Assembly: GCF_018604545.1 (NCBI RefSeq)
Contig: NZ_CP075896.1
Location: forward strand, 4,154,001-4,218,000
DNA length: 64,000 nucleotides
Origin: Streptomyces koelreuteriae
Lineage (GTDB): Bacteria > Actinomycetota > Actinomycetes > Streptomycetales > Streptomycetaceae
Reading direction: 5' to 3'
Both the position numbers and the translations under genes were made by a program. Below the pieces are notes generated by a model. That model had not been told where the DNA came from and did not search any database. It saw only the letters and a list, made by a program, of their open reading frames with translations. Of the stretch, positions 37,408 through 46,440 are shown piece by piece (positions within the stretch are counted from its first letter, which is position 1; each line of letters begins with the position of its first letter).

Positions 37408-38685
37408 TTACTGGTGGCCAAACCGGGCCATAGCAGCCGCTACTGCCGCGTAGATGACGGCGATCGTGATCACCAGCGGCGCGGATCGGCCGTCCGGCGG
37501 CAGCATCAGGGCGGCCACGGCGGCGGCGCCGACGAAGAAAGCGTTGAAGAGGACGTCGTAGACGGAAAAGATCCGGCCACGGAAACCGTCCTCCACGGAC
37601 GACTGGACGATGGTGTCCGTGGCGATCTTCGCGCCCTGGGTGGTCAGCCCCAGGACGAAGGCCGCGACCATCAGCGGGGTGGTCGCGAACGGCAGCCCCA
37701 GAGCGGGCTCCAGCAGCGCGGCGGCCCCCGCGCACACGACGATCCAGCGGCCCGGCCCCAGCCGCCCCGCGGCCCAGGGTGTCACCACGGCCGCCGCGAA
37801 GAACCCCGCCCCCGAGACGCCCAACGCCAGTCCCAGCAGGGCGAGCCCGTCGTCCGTGGTCGAGGTGAGCGCGTACCGGCAGAGCATCAGCAGCATGACC
37901 AGCAGGGCGCCGTAGCAGAACCGCATCAGCGACATCGCCGCCAGCGCCCAGGCGGCCTCCCTGCGCTCCGGCGCGGCCAGGTGACGTACGCCGGCCACCA
38001 GATCGCGGGCGGTGCCCGTGACAGCGAGCCCGAACCGCTCGCGTACCAAGGTCCGGTCGGGGCCGAGCAGTTCCCGCGCCATGCTCAGCGACGCCACAGC
38101 CGCGCAGAGATACAGCCCGGCCGCCACGAGCACCACGGCGGCGTCGGAGTCCGCGACCACCAGGCGTACGGCGAAGGCCAGGCCACCGCCCGCGGTCGCC
38201 GCCAGCGTTCCGGCGGTCGGGGAGAGGGAGTTGGCGATGACCAGGCGCTCGGCGTCGACCACCCGCGGCAGCGAGGCGGACAGGCCCGAGAGAACGAACC
38301 GGTTGACCGCGGTGACACACAGGGCGGAGACGTAGAAGAGCCAGTCGGGAGCCGGGCTGAGTATCAGCAAGGCCGTCGCCGAGGCCAGCAGGGCGCGCAG
38401 CAGGCTGCCGTACAGCAGGACCTGGCGGCGCCGCCAGCGGTCCAGCAGCACACCGGCGAACGGGCCGACGAGGGAGTACGGGAGCAGCAGCACCGCCATC
38501 GCGGAGGCCACCGCCGCGGCCGAGGTCTGCCTCTCCGGAGAGAAGACGACGTACGCGGCGAGCGCGACCTGGTACACGCCGTCGGCGCCCTGGGAGAGCA
38601 GGCGCACGGCGAGCAGACGCCGGAAGCCCTGGAAGCGCAACAGGACGCGCAGGTCACGGACGACGGCCATGAGGCACAGCCTCAC
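37408..38685 (-). CDS. MFS transporter
   Basis: 425 residues with about 12 hydrophobic segments. The first cytoplasmic loop has LVGPFAGVLLDRWRRRQVLL, the MFS motif A form (G-x3-DRxxRR). The layout (FQGFRRLLAVRLLSQGADGVYQVAL) fits the proton-driven exporter class. Substrate cannot be told. It ends near the LppU gene and is separated from inositol-phosphate synthase by a palindromic terminator. Confidence 0.88.
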   Translation of the reverse strand: MRLCLMAVVRDLRVLLRFQGFRRLLAVRLLSQGADGVYQVALAAYVVFSPERQTSAAAVASAMAVLLLPYSLVGPFAGVLLDRWRRRQVLLYGSLLRALLASATALLILSPAPDWLFYVSALCVTAVNRFVLSGLSASLPRVVDAERLVIANSLSPTAGTLAATAGGGLAFAVRLVVADSDAAVVLVAAGLYLCAAVASLSMARELLGPDRTLVRERFGLAVTGTARDLVAGVRHLAAPERREAAWALAAMSLMRFCYGALLVMLLMLCRYALTSTTDDGLALLGLALGVSGAGFFAAAVVTPWAAGRLGPGRWIVVCAGAAALLEPALGLPFATTPLMVAAFVLGLTTQGAKIATDTIVQSSVEDGFRGRIFSVYDVLFNAFFVGAAAVAALMLPPDGRSAPLVITIAVIYAAVAAAMARFGHQ

Positions 38686-38692
38686 ATACGGG

Positions 38693-38726
38693 GAGGGTCC
38701 CCGGGTCGTACGACCCGGGGACCCTC
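38693..38726. terminator. Palindromic terminator after inositol-phosphate synthase
   Basis: Perfect 34-base palindrome with half GAGGGTCCCCGGGTCGT (38693-38709). It lies 34 bases past the ino stop on the leftward strand. No T-run follows. Confidence 0.65.
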
Positions 38727-38759
38727 ACAGCCCTGGCAGGAGCGACTTGTGGCGGCGCG

Positions 38760-39842
38760 TCAGCGCTCGACCTCACCCTTGATGAACTTCTCGACGTTCT
38801 CGCGGGCCTCGTCGTCGAAGTACTGCACGGGCGGGGACTTCATGAAGTAGCTCGACGCGGAGAGGATCGGGCCGCCGATGCCCCGGTCCTTGGCGATCTT
38901 CGCGGCGCGCAGGGCGTCGATGATGACGCCGGCGGAGTTCGGGGAGTCCCAGACCTCGAGCTTGTACTCCAGGTTCAGCGGGACGTCACCGAAGGCACGG
39001 CCCTCGAGGCGGACATAGGCCCACTTGCGGTCGTCCAGCCAGGCGACGTAGTCGGACGGGCCGATGTGGACGTTGCCCTCGCCCAGCTCGCGGTCGCGGA
39101 TCTGGGAGGTGACGGCCTGCGTCTTGGAGATCTTCTTCGACTCGAGGCGGTCGCGCTCGAGCATGTTCTTGAAGTCCATGTTGCCGCCGACGTTCAGCTG
39201 CATCGTGCGGTCCAGGACGACACCCCGGTCCTCGAACAGCTTCGCCATGACGCGGTGCGTGATGGTGGCGCCGACCTGCGACTTGATGTCGTCGCCGACG
39301 ATCGGGACGCCCGCCTCGGTGAACTTGTCCGCCCACTCCTTGGTGCCGGCGATGAAGACCGGAAGGGCGTTGACGAAGGCGACCTTGGCGTCGATGGCGC
39401 ACTGGGCGTAGAACTTCGCCGCGTCCTCGGAGCCGACGGGCAGGTAGCAGACGAGGACGTCGATCTGCTTGTCCTTGAGGATCTGGACGACGTCGACCGG
39501 CTCCTCGGCGGACTCCTCGATCGTCTCGCGGTAGTACCGGCCGAGGCCGTCGAGGGTGTGGCCGCGCTGGACCGTCACGCCGGTGCTGGGCACGTCGCAG
39601 ATCTTGATGGTGTTGTTCTCGGAGGCGCCGATGGCGTCCGCGAGGTCGAGACCGACCTTCTTGGCGTCCACGTCGAACGCGGCGACGAACTCGACGTCGC
39701 GGACGTGGTACTCGCCGAACTGGACGTGCATCAGGCCCGGCACCTTGGACGCCGGGTCGGCGTCCTTGTAGTACTCGACTCCCTGTACCAGCGAGGCGGC
39801 GCAGTTGCCCACGCCGACGATGGCTACGCGAACCGAACCCAT
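38760..39842 (-). CDS. ino1: myo-inositol-1(3)-phosphate synthase
   Basis: 360 residues, the compact actinobacterial form. It converts glucose 6-phosphate to inositol phosphate with NAD, feeding mycothiol and phosphatidylinositol synthesis. The NAD motif VGVGNCAASLVQG is at the N-terminus. The catalytic core contains NALPVFIAGTKEWADKF, VGDDIKSQVGAT and LNVGGNMDF (a conserved family signature). It lies 45 bases downstream of padR with a hairpin between them, and both may be controlled by the PadR operator. Confidence 0.95.
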   Translation of the reverse strand: MGSVRVAIVGVGNCAASLVQGVEYYKDADPASKVPGLMHVQFGEYHVRDVEFVAAFDVDAKKVGLDLADAIGASENNTIKICDVPSTGVTVQRGHTLDGLGRYYRETIEESAEEPVDVVQILKDKQIDVLVCYLPVGSEDAAKFYAQCAIDAKVAFVNALPVFIAGTKEWADKFTEAGVPIVGDDIKSQVGATITHRVMAKLFEDRGVVLDRTMQLNVGGNMDFKNMLERDRLESKKISKTQAVTSQIRDRELGEGNVHIGPSDYVAWLDDRKWAYVRLEGRAFGDVPLNLEYKLEVWDSPNSAGVIIDALRAAKIAKDRGIGGPILSASSYFMKSPPVQYFDDEARENVEKFIKGEVER

Positions 39843-39866
39843 TCCGGTTGCTCCCTGTGTGTATGA

Positions 39867-39891
39867 GTGAGGCCCTTCAAGGGGCTCTCAC
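39867..39891. promoter_or_regulatory. Hairpin between padR and inositol-phosphate synthase
   Basis: Stem GTGAGGCCC (39867-39875) / GGGC-T-CTCAC (39882-39891) with one bulged T. It overlaps the padR stop codon. There is no T-run, so it may reduce read-through or stabilise the downstream message. Confidence 0.45.
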
Positions 39892-40571
39892 GTGGCGGTG
39901 TCGTCGGGCGTATCCGGCCGGGGGTCGCCCCCTGGCCGGGGCAGGCCGCCCGACGCTCCAGATGTGGTGTCACGCGAAGCGGGCTCCCCTGAGGAGGAAC
40001 CGTTGAGGTCCCGCCCCGCCCGCTCGCTCTCGATGAGCTCGTTCAGCCAGCGCACCTCGCGCTCCACGGACTCCATCCCGTGGCGCTGAAGCTCAAGCGT
40101 GTAATCGTCGAGACGTTCCCGGGTCCGGGCCAGGGAGACGCGCATCTTCTCGAGGCGCTCCTCCAGCCGGCTGCGGCGGCCTTCCAGCACGCGCATGCGT
40201 ACATCACGTGAGGTTTGCCCGAAGAAGGCGAAACGGGCGGCGAAGTGCTCGTCCTCGTACGCGTCGGGCCCGGTCTGGGAGAGCAGCTGTTCGAAGTGCT
40301 CTTTGCCCTCCGCCGTCAACCGGTAGACGATCTTGGCGCGCCGCCCTGTGAGGGGGGCGGCGAGGGCGTCCTCGGTGGTGTTCCCCGGCTCCTCGATCAA
40401 CCAGCCGTTGGCGACCAGCGTCTTGAGGCAGGGATACAGCGTCCCGTAGCTGAACGCACGGAACACACCCAGTGATGTGTTGAGTCGTTTGCGCAGCTCA
40501 TAGCCGTGCATCGGAGATTCGCGGAGCAGGCCGAGTACGGCGAACTCGAGGATCCCGGAACGCCGGCTCAT
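39888..40571 (-). CDS. PadR family transcriptional regulator
   Basis: 227 residues from ATG 40571 (MSRRSGILEFAVLGLLRESPMHGYELRKRL), with GAGGAGG just upstream. The winged-helix domain has the PadR signature SYGTLYPCLKTLVANGWL. The C-terminal half is a long charged helix (YDDYTLELQRHGMESVEREVRWLNELI region) used for dimerisation. A near-ideal dyad at 40623-40645 just upstream of its start suggests autoregulation and control of inositol-phosphate synthase downstream. Confidence 0.93.
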   Translation of the reverse strand: MSRRSGILEFAVLGLLRESPMHGYELRKRLNTSLGVFRAFSYGTLYPCLKTLVANGWLIEEPGNTTEDALAAPLTGRRAKIVYRLTAEGKEHFEQLLSQTGPDAYEDEHFAARFAFFGQTSRDVRMRVLEGRRSRLEERLEKMRVSLARTRERLDDYTLELQRHGMESVEREVRWLNELIESERAGRDLNGSSSGEPASRDTTSGASGGLPRPGGDPRPDTPDDTAT

Positions 40572-40961
40572 CGTCGCCTCCTCTCTCCCGCGGTACCCAT
40601 GTCTCGGTCCGATGTGTCGCGCTGATGTATCGACTCGATACATCACGACGATAGAACGGCCTTGCGGATGCGACAAGAGGGGGTGTGGTGAACGGGGTCA
40701 CATCACCGATTCGTCAGACGCGAGTTGCCTGATTTGAGGTGAACTTCGGTCCTCGGCAGGTTTTGACGGTGCGTAGTCTGTGCGCCATGCACATCACCGG
40801 GAACCGTGGGACGCCTGAGGGCGTCCTCGTCTTCGGTGTAGTACGGGTGCATACGGGACCGATGAATGCGGAGCCCACCGCATCCGTACTTCGGGGGGAC
40901 CGGAAACAAGCTGCCGTTTCCAGGCGCGCAGGGGTGCGCCTGCCCGAGGAGTAGTCGTTCG
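40572..40961. promoter_or_regulatory. Divergent regulatory region between padR and the PBP gene
   Basis: 390 bases between divergent starts, with no gene seen. It holds the PadR-type dyad at 40623-40645. The right part has TTTTGACGG (40758-40766) that could be a -35 element for the PBP gene. GAGGAG at 40947-40952 is its ribosome-binding site. Confidence 0.5.
40623..40645. promoter_or_regulatory. Putative PadR operator
   Basis: A perfect 23-base dyad: TGATGTATCGA-C-TCGATACATCA. It contains the ATGT...ACAT half-sites typical of PadR regulators, and a related half-site GATGTGTCG lies just left (40610-40618). It is 52 bases from the padR start. Confidence 0.8.
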
Positions 40962-43601
40962 ATGAGCGAGCACCGTCGCAAACCGCCGCAGCCGCAGGGA
41001 GGCGGACGTGCCGCGACCCGACGCGGCCAGTCCGGCTCGTCCTCCGGCCGCCGCGCGGCACCGCGAGGCGCCACCGGGTCTCCGTCCGACTCCTATGGGT
41101 CGGACTCCTACGACTCGGGGGGTGAGGAGCGCCAGTACGGCGGCCGTGCGGATGCCCGGCGTGCGGCGCAGAGAAGTGGGGGCGGCCGCCGCAGAGCGGC
41201 CGAACCGACACGAGGCGGCCGGCGCGCCGCTCCCGGCGGGCCGACCGGGCCCGGCCGGGGCAGAGGGCGCCCGGCCATGTACGACAAGAAGCGGATGATC
41301 GACTATCCGCGGGCCGGCAAGTACGGCTGGCAGCGCTGGATGCCGTCCTGGAAGCTCGTCTCAGGCCTGTGCATCGGCTTCTTCGGAAGCCTGGTGGCCG
41401 TGGCGGGCATCGGGTACGCGATGGTGGGCGTCCCCACCGAGGAGAACGCAGCCGCTCGGTCGCAGAACAACGTCTACTACTGGTCCAACGGCAATCAGAT
41501 GATCGCGACCGGCAGTGGCCAGAACCGGCAGAACGTCACGATCGACAAGATCCCCAAGGCCATGCAGCAGGCGGTGATCTCTGCCGAGAACAAGAGCTTC
41601 TACCAGGACTCGGGCGTCGACCCCATGGGCATCGCCCGAGCACTGGCGAACATGGCCCGGGGCGGCGACACGCAGGGTGGTTCGACCATCACGCAGCAGT
41701 TCGTCAAGAACACCTACCTGAGCCAGGACCAGACGGTCACCCGTAAGTTCAAGGAGATGTTCATCTCGATCAAGGTGGGCACGAAGCTCACCAAGGACGA
41801 GATCCTCCAGGGGTACCTCAACACCTCGTACTACGGCCGCGGCGCGTACGGCATCCAGGCCGCCGCCCAGACGTACTACGGCAAGGACGCGGTCAAGCTC
41901 GAGCCGAGCGAATGCGCCTTCCTTGCCGCCCTGCTCAAGGGCCCGACGTACTACGACCCTGCGGGTAACGACGGCCTCGATCCGGCGGCGAACAAGAAGG
42001 ACAACACCAAGCGGTCCAAGGAGCGCTGGGGCTGGATCCTCCAGCAGATGCACAACGACAACAAGCTCTCCGACGCCGACTACAAGAAGGCGATCAGCAA
42101 GTACCCCATGCCCGATCCGCGCAAGGCGGCCAAGGGCATGAGCGGTCAGATCGGCTACCTGGCGGACACGGCCAAGAAGTACGTCCTGAACCACTCCAAC
42201 ATCACGGAGAAGCAGTTCGACCAGGGCGGCTACCAGATCAAGACGACCTTCGACAAGGCCAAGGTCGAAGCACTGACCAAGGCCGTGAAGAAGGTCGAGA
42301 AGGAAAAGCTCGACCCGGAAAAGCGTGAGCTGGACAAGCACGTCCAGTTCGGCGCGGCGTCGGTGAAGCCCAAGGACGGCGCGATCGTCGCGCTCTACGG
42401 TGGCGCGGGGTACGAGAACGGCCACTTCAACAACAACGCGGACACCTCGGGTGTCCCCGTCGGTTCGACGTGGAAGCCGTTCGTGCTCGCCGCCGCCATG
42501 GAGCGCGGCACCTACCGGAGCGACGGCGTCGGTCTCTCGCCGCTCAGCAAGTACAACGGCAACGACCATCTCAAGATCAGGAACAACGACGGCACCTACG
42601 TCATGAAGAAGGACAACACGCCCTTCTTCCAGGAGAACGAGAGCGATCGCCCGTGGGGTTACATCTCCCTGCGCAAGGCGATGGAGCAGTCCGTCAACAC
42701 CCCGTTCGTGCAGCTCGGCATGGACGTGGGGATGAAGAACGTGGCCGACCTGGCCGAGAAGGCCGGCATCCTGGACAGCAGCTTCGCCGGTCTCAACGCG
42801 TCGTTCGCGCTCGGCACGTCGACTCCCAGCGCGATCCGCATGGCCGACTCCTACGCGACGTTCGCCGCCTCCGGTAAGCAGGCCGCTCCGTACTCGGTGA
42901 CGAGCGTCAAGTCCAACGGGGAGGAAGTTCCCGGCTTCGAGAAGCCGAGGATCACGCAGGCGATGCCCGAGAACGTGGCGAACAACGTCACGAACGTTCT
43001 GGAGAACGTCATCCAGAACGGTACGGGCAAGAACGCGCTGTCCCTGGGCCGTACGGCGGCCGGCAAGACCGGTACGACGGACGAGAACAAGTCGGCTTGG
43101 TTCGTCGGCTACACCCAGCAGCTCTCGACCTCGGTCGCGATGTTCCGTGAGGACCCCAAGAGCGCCAAGCTGCTCTCCATGAACGGCACGGCGGGCGAGG
43201 TGTCCATCCACGGTGGTGACGTCCCCACGCTGGTGTGGACCGAGTACATGAAGGCCGCCTTGAAGGGCGCGACCGACCTCGGCTTCCCGGAGCCCGAGAA
43301 GATCGGCGACATCCAGGACGCGGTGGGCGCTCCGACACCGACGCCGACTCCCAGTGTCGAGCCCAGCGAGACCGCCACCGAGTCCCCGAGCGCCACGCCC
43401 AGCGAGTCGCCTACGCTGCCGTCGCCCTCGCCCACCGACACCTGTGGCTTCTTCGGCTGCGATGAGGAAGACGGTGGAACGGAGAACGGCGGCACGGGCG
43501 GAGAGCCGAGCACCTCGCCCTCGCCAACGGATACGAGTGAGAACGGCGGTAACAGCAGAGGAAACGGCAACGGAGGCATCTTCGGAGGCCCCGAGGGGTA
43601 G
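40962..43601 (+). CDS. Bifunctional class A penicillin-binding protein
   Basis: 879 residues from ATG 40962 (MSEHRRKPPQ) with GAGGAG upstream. It builds and cross-links peptidoglycan. A ~110-residue basic, disordered cytoplasmic N-terminus precedes the transmembrane helix (GLCIGFFGSLVAVAGIGYAM). The GT51 glycosyltransferase domain has SAENKSFYQDSGVD and GGSTITQQFVKN. The transpeptidase domain has SxxK as STWK, SVN and KTGT. The C-terminal ~120 residues are Thr/Pro/Ser/Gly-rich and extracellular. The first GT51 catalytic motif reads EN rather than ED. Confidence 0.94.
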   Translation: MSEHRRKPPQPQGGGRAATRRGQSGSSSGRRAAPRGATGSPSDSYGSDSYDSGGEERQYGGRADARRAAQRSGGGRRRAAEPTRGGRRAAPGGPTGPGRGRGRPAMYDKKRMIDYPRAGKYGWQRWMPSWKLVSGLCIGFFGSLVAVAGIGYAMVGVPTEENAAARSQNNVYYWSNGNQMIATGSGQNRQNVTIDKIPKAMQQAVISAENKSFYQDSGVDPMGIARALANMARGGDTQGGSTITQQFVKNTYLSQDQTVTRKFKEMFISIKVGTKLTKDEILQGYLNTSYYGRGAYGIQAAAQTYYGKDAVKLEPSECAFLAALLKGPTYYDPAGNDGLDPAANKKDNTKRSKERWGWILQQMHNDNKLSDADYKKAISKYPMPDPRKAAKGMSGQIGYLADTAKKYVLNHSNITEKQFDQGGYQIKTTFDKAKVEALTKAVKKVEKEKLDPEKRELDKHVQFGAASVKPKDGAIVALYGGAGYENGHFNNNADTSGVPVGSTWKPFVLAAAMERGTYRSDGVGLSPLSKYNGNDHLKIRNNDGTYVMKKDNTPFFQENESDRPWGYISLRKAMEQSVNTPFVQLGMDVGMKNVADLAEKAGILDSSFAGLNASFALGTSTPSAIRMADSYATFAASGKQAAPYSVTSVKSNGEEVPGFEKPRITQAMPENVANNVTNVLENVIQNGTGKNALSLGRTAAGKTGTTDENKSAWFVGYTQQLSTSVAMFREDPKSAKLLSMNGTAGEVSIHGGDVPTLVWTEYMKAALKGATDLGFPEPEKIGDIQDAVGAPTPTPTPSVEPSETATESPSATPSESPTLPSPSPTDTCGFFGCDEEDGGTENGGTGGEPSTSPSPTDTSENGGNSRGNGNGGIFGGPEG

Positions 43602-43624
43602 CTGACCGAACGCCCGGCTTGGGT

Positions 43625-43638
43625 GTTTCACGTGAAAC
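43625..43638. other. parS: parS site
   Basis: Perfect GTTTCACGTGAAAC, 24 bases after the PBP stop codon. Confidence 0.95.
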
Positions 43639-43646
43639 GCGAAGCT

Positions 43647-43660
43647 GTTTCACGTGAAAC
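43647..43660. other. parS: parS site
   Basis: Perfect GTTTCACGTGAAAC, 22 bases from the preceding site (two helical turns), just left of a terminator hairpin. Confidence 0.95.
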
Positions 43661-43662
43661 AT

Positions 43663-43693
43663 GGGCCGCCGTACCCCTCGGGTACGGCGGCCC
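43663..43693 (+). terminator. Terminator-like hairpin after the PBP gene
   Basis: Perfect 14-base stem GGGCCGCCGTACCC (43663-43676) / GGGTACGGCGGCCC (43680-43693) with a CTC loop. No T-run, as often in Streptomyces. Confidence 0.7.
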
Positions 43694-43731
43694 TCGGCGT
43701 TTCGACAGACACGTACGGCAGGATGTGCGGC

Positions 43732-45234
43732 ATGCCCAGTGCAGAATCGACGCCAGCGAGCGTCCACGAGCCGGACCCGGTGCGGCCGACCAAGGAGGAC
43801 GAGGTCGCCGCGGCCGGCAGTGAGCTGATCGGCGGCCCGTTGGGGCGGCGTGCCCTGCTCGGGACGTCCCGGTGGACTCCCGTGCGGGTGATCGCGCTGG
43901 TGGCGATCGGCATGTTCGCTCTCGGCCTGGTCCAGAAGGCGCCTTGCTTCAACGGAGCCTGGTTCGTCGGAGCCAGCTCCCAGTACACGCACGCCTGCTA
44001 CTCGGACATCCCGCACCTCTACCAGGGGCGTGGCTTCGCCGACGGGCTCGTGCCGTACTTCGACCGGCTCCCCGGGGACATGCAGTACCTGGAGTACCCG
44101 GTACTGACCGGTGTCTTCATGGAGGTCGCCTCCTGGCTCACCCCCGGCAGCGGCACCATCCAGTACCAGGAGCAGTGGTACTGGATGGTCAACGCCGGGA
44201 TGCTCATGGTGTGCGCGTCGGTCATCGCCGTCTGCGTGACCCGTACGCATGCCCGGCGTCCCTGGGACGGGCTGCTGGTTGCCCTGGCGCCCGCCTTCGC
44301 GCTGACGGCGACCATCAACTGGGACCTGCTGGCGGTGGCTCTGACGGCCGCGGCGATGCTGATGTGGTCACGCGGCCGCTCCCTCGCCTTCGGCGTCCTG
44401 CTGGGGCTCGCCACGGCCGCCAAGCTCTATCCCTTCCTGATCCTCGGGCCGCTGCTGGTGCTGTGCTGGCGCGCGGGCAAGTGGCGTGCGTTCGGGACGG
44501 CTCTGGGGGGCGCGGTCGTCGCCTGGGCCGTGGTGAACGGGCCGGTGATGCTCTTCGCGTTCGACGGCTGGTCGAAGTTCTACACGTTCAGCCAGGAACG
44601 AGGCGTCGACTTCGGCTCCTTCTGGCTGATCATGGCCCAGAACTCGGACGACCCGCTCGGCATCGACACCGTCAACACGCTCGCCACGCTGCTGATGCTG
44701 GTGTGCTGCGCGGCTGTCGCGGCGCTCGCCCTGACCGCCCCGCGCCGCCCGCGGTTCGCCCAGCTCGCCTTCCTGATCGTCGCGGCGTTCATCCTCACCA
44801 ACAAGGTCTACTCGCCGCAGTACGTCCTGTGGCTGGTGCCCCTGGCGGCCCTCGCCCGGCCGAAGTGGCGGGACTTCCTGATCTGGCAGACCTGCGAGGT
44901 GGCGTACTTTCTGGGGATCTGGCTCTACCTCGCGTACACGACCAGCGGAGACGCCCACAAGGGCCTGCCGACCGACGGCTACCACTGGGCCATCGCCCTG
45001 CATCTGCTGGGGACGCTGTATCTGTGCGCCATGATCGTGCGCGACATCTTCATGCCGGAGCGGGATCCGGTGCGCCGGTCCGGCGACGACGACCCCTCGG
45101 GTGGAGTGCTCGACGGAGCCGAGGACGTCTTCGTCCTCGGTCGGGCGGCCCGTCCCGCCCGGCACACGACCGCTCGGTTCGACGGGGCTCAGGTCCAGTG
45201 GGGCAAACGGGACGCGACCGGCGGTTCGCTCTGA
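43732..45234 (+). CDS. GT87-like polytopic membrane protein (probable glycosyltransferase)
   Basis: 500 residues from ATG 43732 (MPSAESTPASVHEPD); earlier in-frame starts fall in the terminator and parS region. After a ~60-residue cytoplasmic N-terminus there are about ten hydrophobic segments. The first outer loop carries acidic residues (CYSDIPHLYQGRGFADGLVPYFD), as expected for GT-C type enzymes using polyprenyl-phosphate sugars (DUF2029/GT87 group). The actual donor and acceptor are unknown. It ends convergently with the racemase-like gene. Confidence 0.82.
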   Translation: MPSAESTPASVHEPDPVRPTKEDEVAAAGSELIGGPLGRRALLGTSRWTPVRVIALVAIGMFALGLVQKAPCFNGAWFVGASSQYTHACYSDIPHLYQGRGFADGLVPYFDRLPGDMQYLEYPVLTGVFMEVASWLTPGSGTIQYQEQWYWMVNAGMLMVCASVIAVCVTRTHARRPWDGLLVALAPAFALTATINWDLLAVALTAAAMLMWSRGRSLAFGVLLGLATAAKLYPFLILGPLLVLCWRAGKWRAFGTALGGAVVAWAVVNGPVMLFAFDGWSKFYTFSQERGVDFGSFWLIMAQNSDDPLGIDTVNTLATLLMLVCCAAVAALALTAPRRPRFAQLAFLIVAAFILTNKVYSPQYVLWLVPLAALARPKWRDFLIWQTCEVAYFLGIWLYLAYTTSGDAHKGLPTDGYHWAIALHLLGTLYLCAMIVRDIFMPERDPVRRSGDDDPSGGVLDGAEDVFVLGRAARPARHTTARFDGAQVQWGKRDATGGSL

Positions 45235-45243
45235 GCGAACGGC

Positions 45244-45289
45244 GCGAAGGGCCGTACAGCGAAGGGCCGTACAGCGAGAAGGCCGTACA
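45244..45289 (+). repeat. Three tandem ~15-base repeats beside the terminator
   Basis: GCGAAGGGCCGTACA at 45244-45258 and again at 45259-45273, then GCGAGAAGGCCGTACA at 45274-45289. The third copy is the left arm of the terminator hairpin at 45272-45318. Confidence 0.85.
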
Positions 45290-45318
45290 CGGGGAGCCCG
45301 TGTACGGCCTTCTCGCTG
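45272..45318. terminator. Very long bidirectional terminator hairpin
   Basis: A perfect 22-base stem: left arm 45272-45293 starting CAGCGAGAAGGCCGTACACG, right arm 45297-45318, GAG loop. It lies between the convergent GT87-like and racemase-like genes. Confidence 0.85.
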
Positions 45319-45347
45319 AGCTGTGCGACCTCAGTGCACCACGCCGG

Positions 45348-46379
45348 TCAGCGGTCCATGATCCGGTCGAACTGCGTGGTGGTGTGCCGCAGATGGGCCA
45401 CCAGCTCCTCGCCGACCTTCGGCTCCGGCGCGTCCGAGGGCACGAACAGGATCGAGACCTGCATGTGCGGCGGCTCGGCGAACCAGCGCTGCTTGCCGCC
45501 CCAGACGAACGGTGAGAGGTTCCGGTTGACCGTCGCTAGGCCGGCGCGGGCGACGCCCTTGGCGCGCGGCATGACGCCGTGCAGCGCCTTGGGGGCCTCC
45601 AGGCCCACCCCGTGCGACGTACCGCCCGCCACGACCACCAGGAAGCCGTCCGAGGCCGCCTTCTGCTGCCGGTAGCCGAAGCGCTCGCCCTTGGCGACGC
45701 GCGTGACGTCCAGGACCGCGCCGCGGTACTCGGTGGCCTCGTGGTCCCCCAGCCACAGCCGCGTGCCGATGCGGGCACGGAACCGGGTCTGCGGGAACTG
45801 CTGCTGGAGACGGGCGAGTTCGTCGGCCTTGAGGTGGCTGACGAACATGGTGTGCAGGGGCAGCCGGGCCGCACGCAGCCGGTCCATCCAGCCGATGACC
45901 TCCTCGACCGCGTCCGAGCCGTCGGTGCGGTCCAGCGGCAGATGGATGGCGAAGCCCTCCAGGCGGACGTTCTCGATGGCGGCGTGCAGCTGGGCGAGGT
46001 CCTGCTCGCTGATGCCGTGCCGCTTCATCGAGGACATCACCTCGATCACCACACGCGCACCGACCAGGCCGTAGACGCCGTCTATCGACGAGACCGAGCG
46101 GATGACCCGGTCCGGCAGCGGAACCGGTTCCTCGCCGCGCCGGTACGGCGTCAGCACCAGCAGGTCGCCGCCGAAGAAGTCCTTGATCCGCGCGGCCTCG
46201 TACGTCGTGCCGACGGCGAGGATGTCCGACCCCAGCCGGGTGGCCTCCTCCGCCAGTCGCTCGTGCCCGAAGCCGTAACCATTGCCCTTGCAGACCGGGA
46301 CGAGGCCGGGGAACTGATCCTGCACGTGCTTGTGGTGCGCACGCCAGCGCGCGGTGTCGACGTAGAGCGTGAGCGCCAT
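45348..46379 (-). CDS. Alanine-racemase-like fold-type III PLP protein
   Basis: 343 residues. The N-terminal barrel carries the PLP lysine motif VCKGNGYGFGH (K31), as in alanine racemase. The C-terminal part differs from true Alr: I do not find the usual GYADG(Y/F) catalytic tyrosine motif, and the region reads ERFGYRQQKAASDGF and GGTSHGVGLEAPK instead. Activity is therefore uncertain. It is 61 bases downstream of femX on the same strand, which suggests a role in peptidoglycan precursor or bridge chemistry. It may be an amino acid racemase with changed specificity. Confidence 0.85.
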   Translation of the reverse strand: MALTLYVDTARWRAHHKHVQDQFPGLVPVCKGNGYGFGHERLAEEATRLGSDILAVGTTYEAARIKDFFGGDLLVLTPYRRGEEPVPLPDRVIRSVSSIDGVYGLVGARVVIEVMSSMKRHGISEQDLAQLHAAIENVRLEGFAIHLPLDRTDGSDAVEEVIGWMDRLRAARLPLHTMFVSHLKADELARLQQQFPQTRFRARIGTRLWLGDHEATEYRGAVLDVTRVAKGERFGYRQQKAASDGFLVVVAGGTSHGVGLEAPKALHGVMPRAKGVARAGLATVNRNLSPFVWGGKQRWFAEPPHMQVSILFVPSDAPEPKVGEELVAHLRHTTTQFDRIMDR

Positions 46380-46440
46380 GGCCGGACCTGGAACCTTTCT
46401 CGTGGCTGTCAGAGGTGCGGGATGAGGGGTGAGTGCGGGG

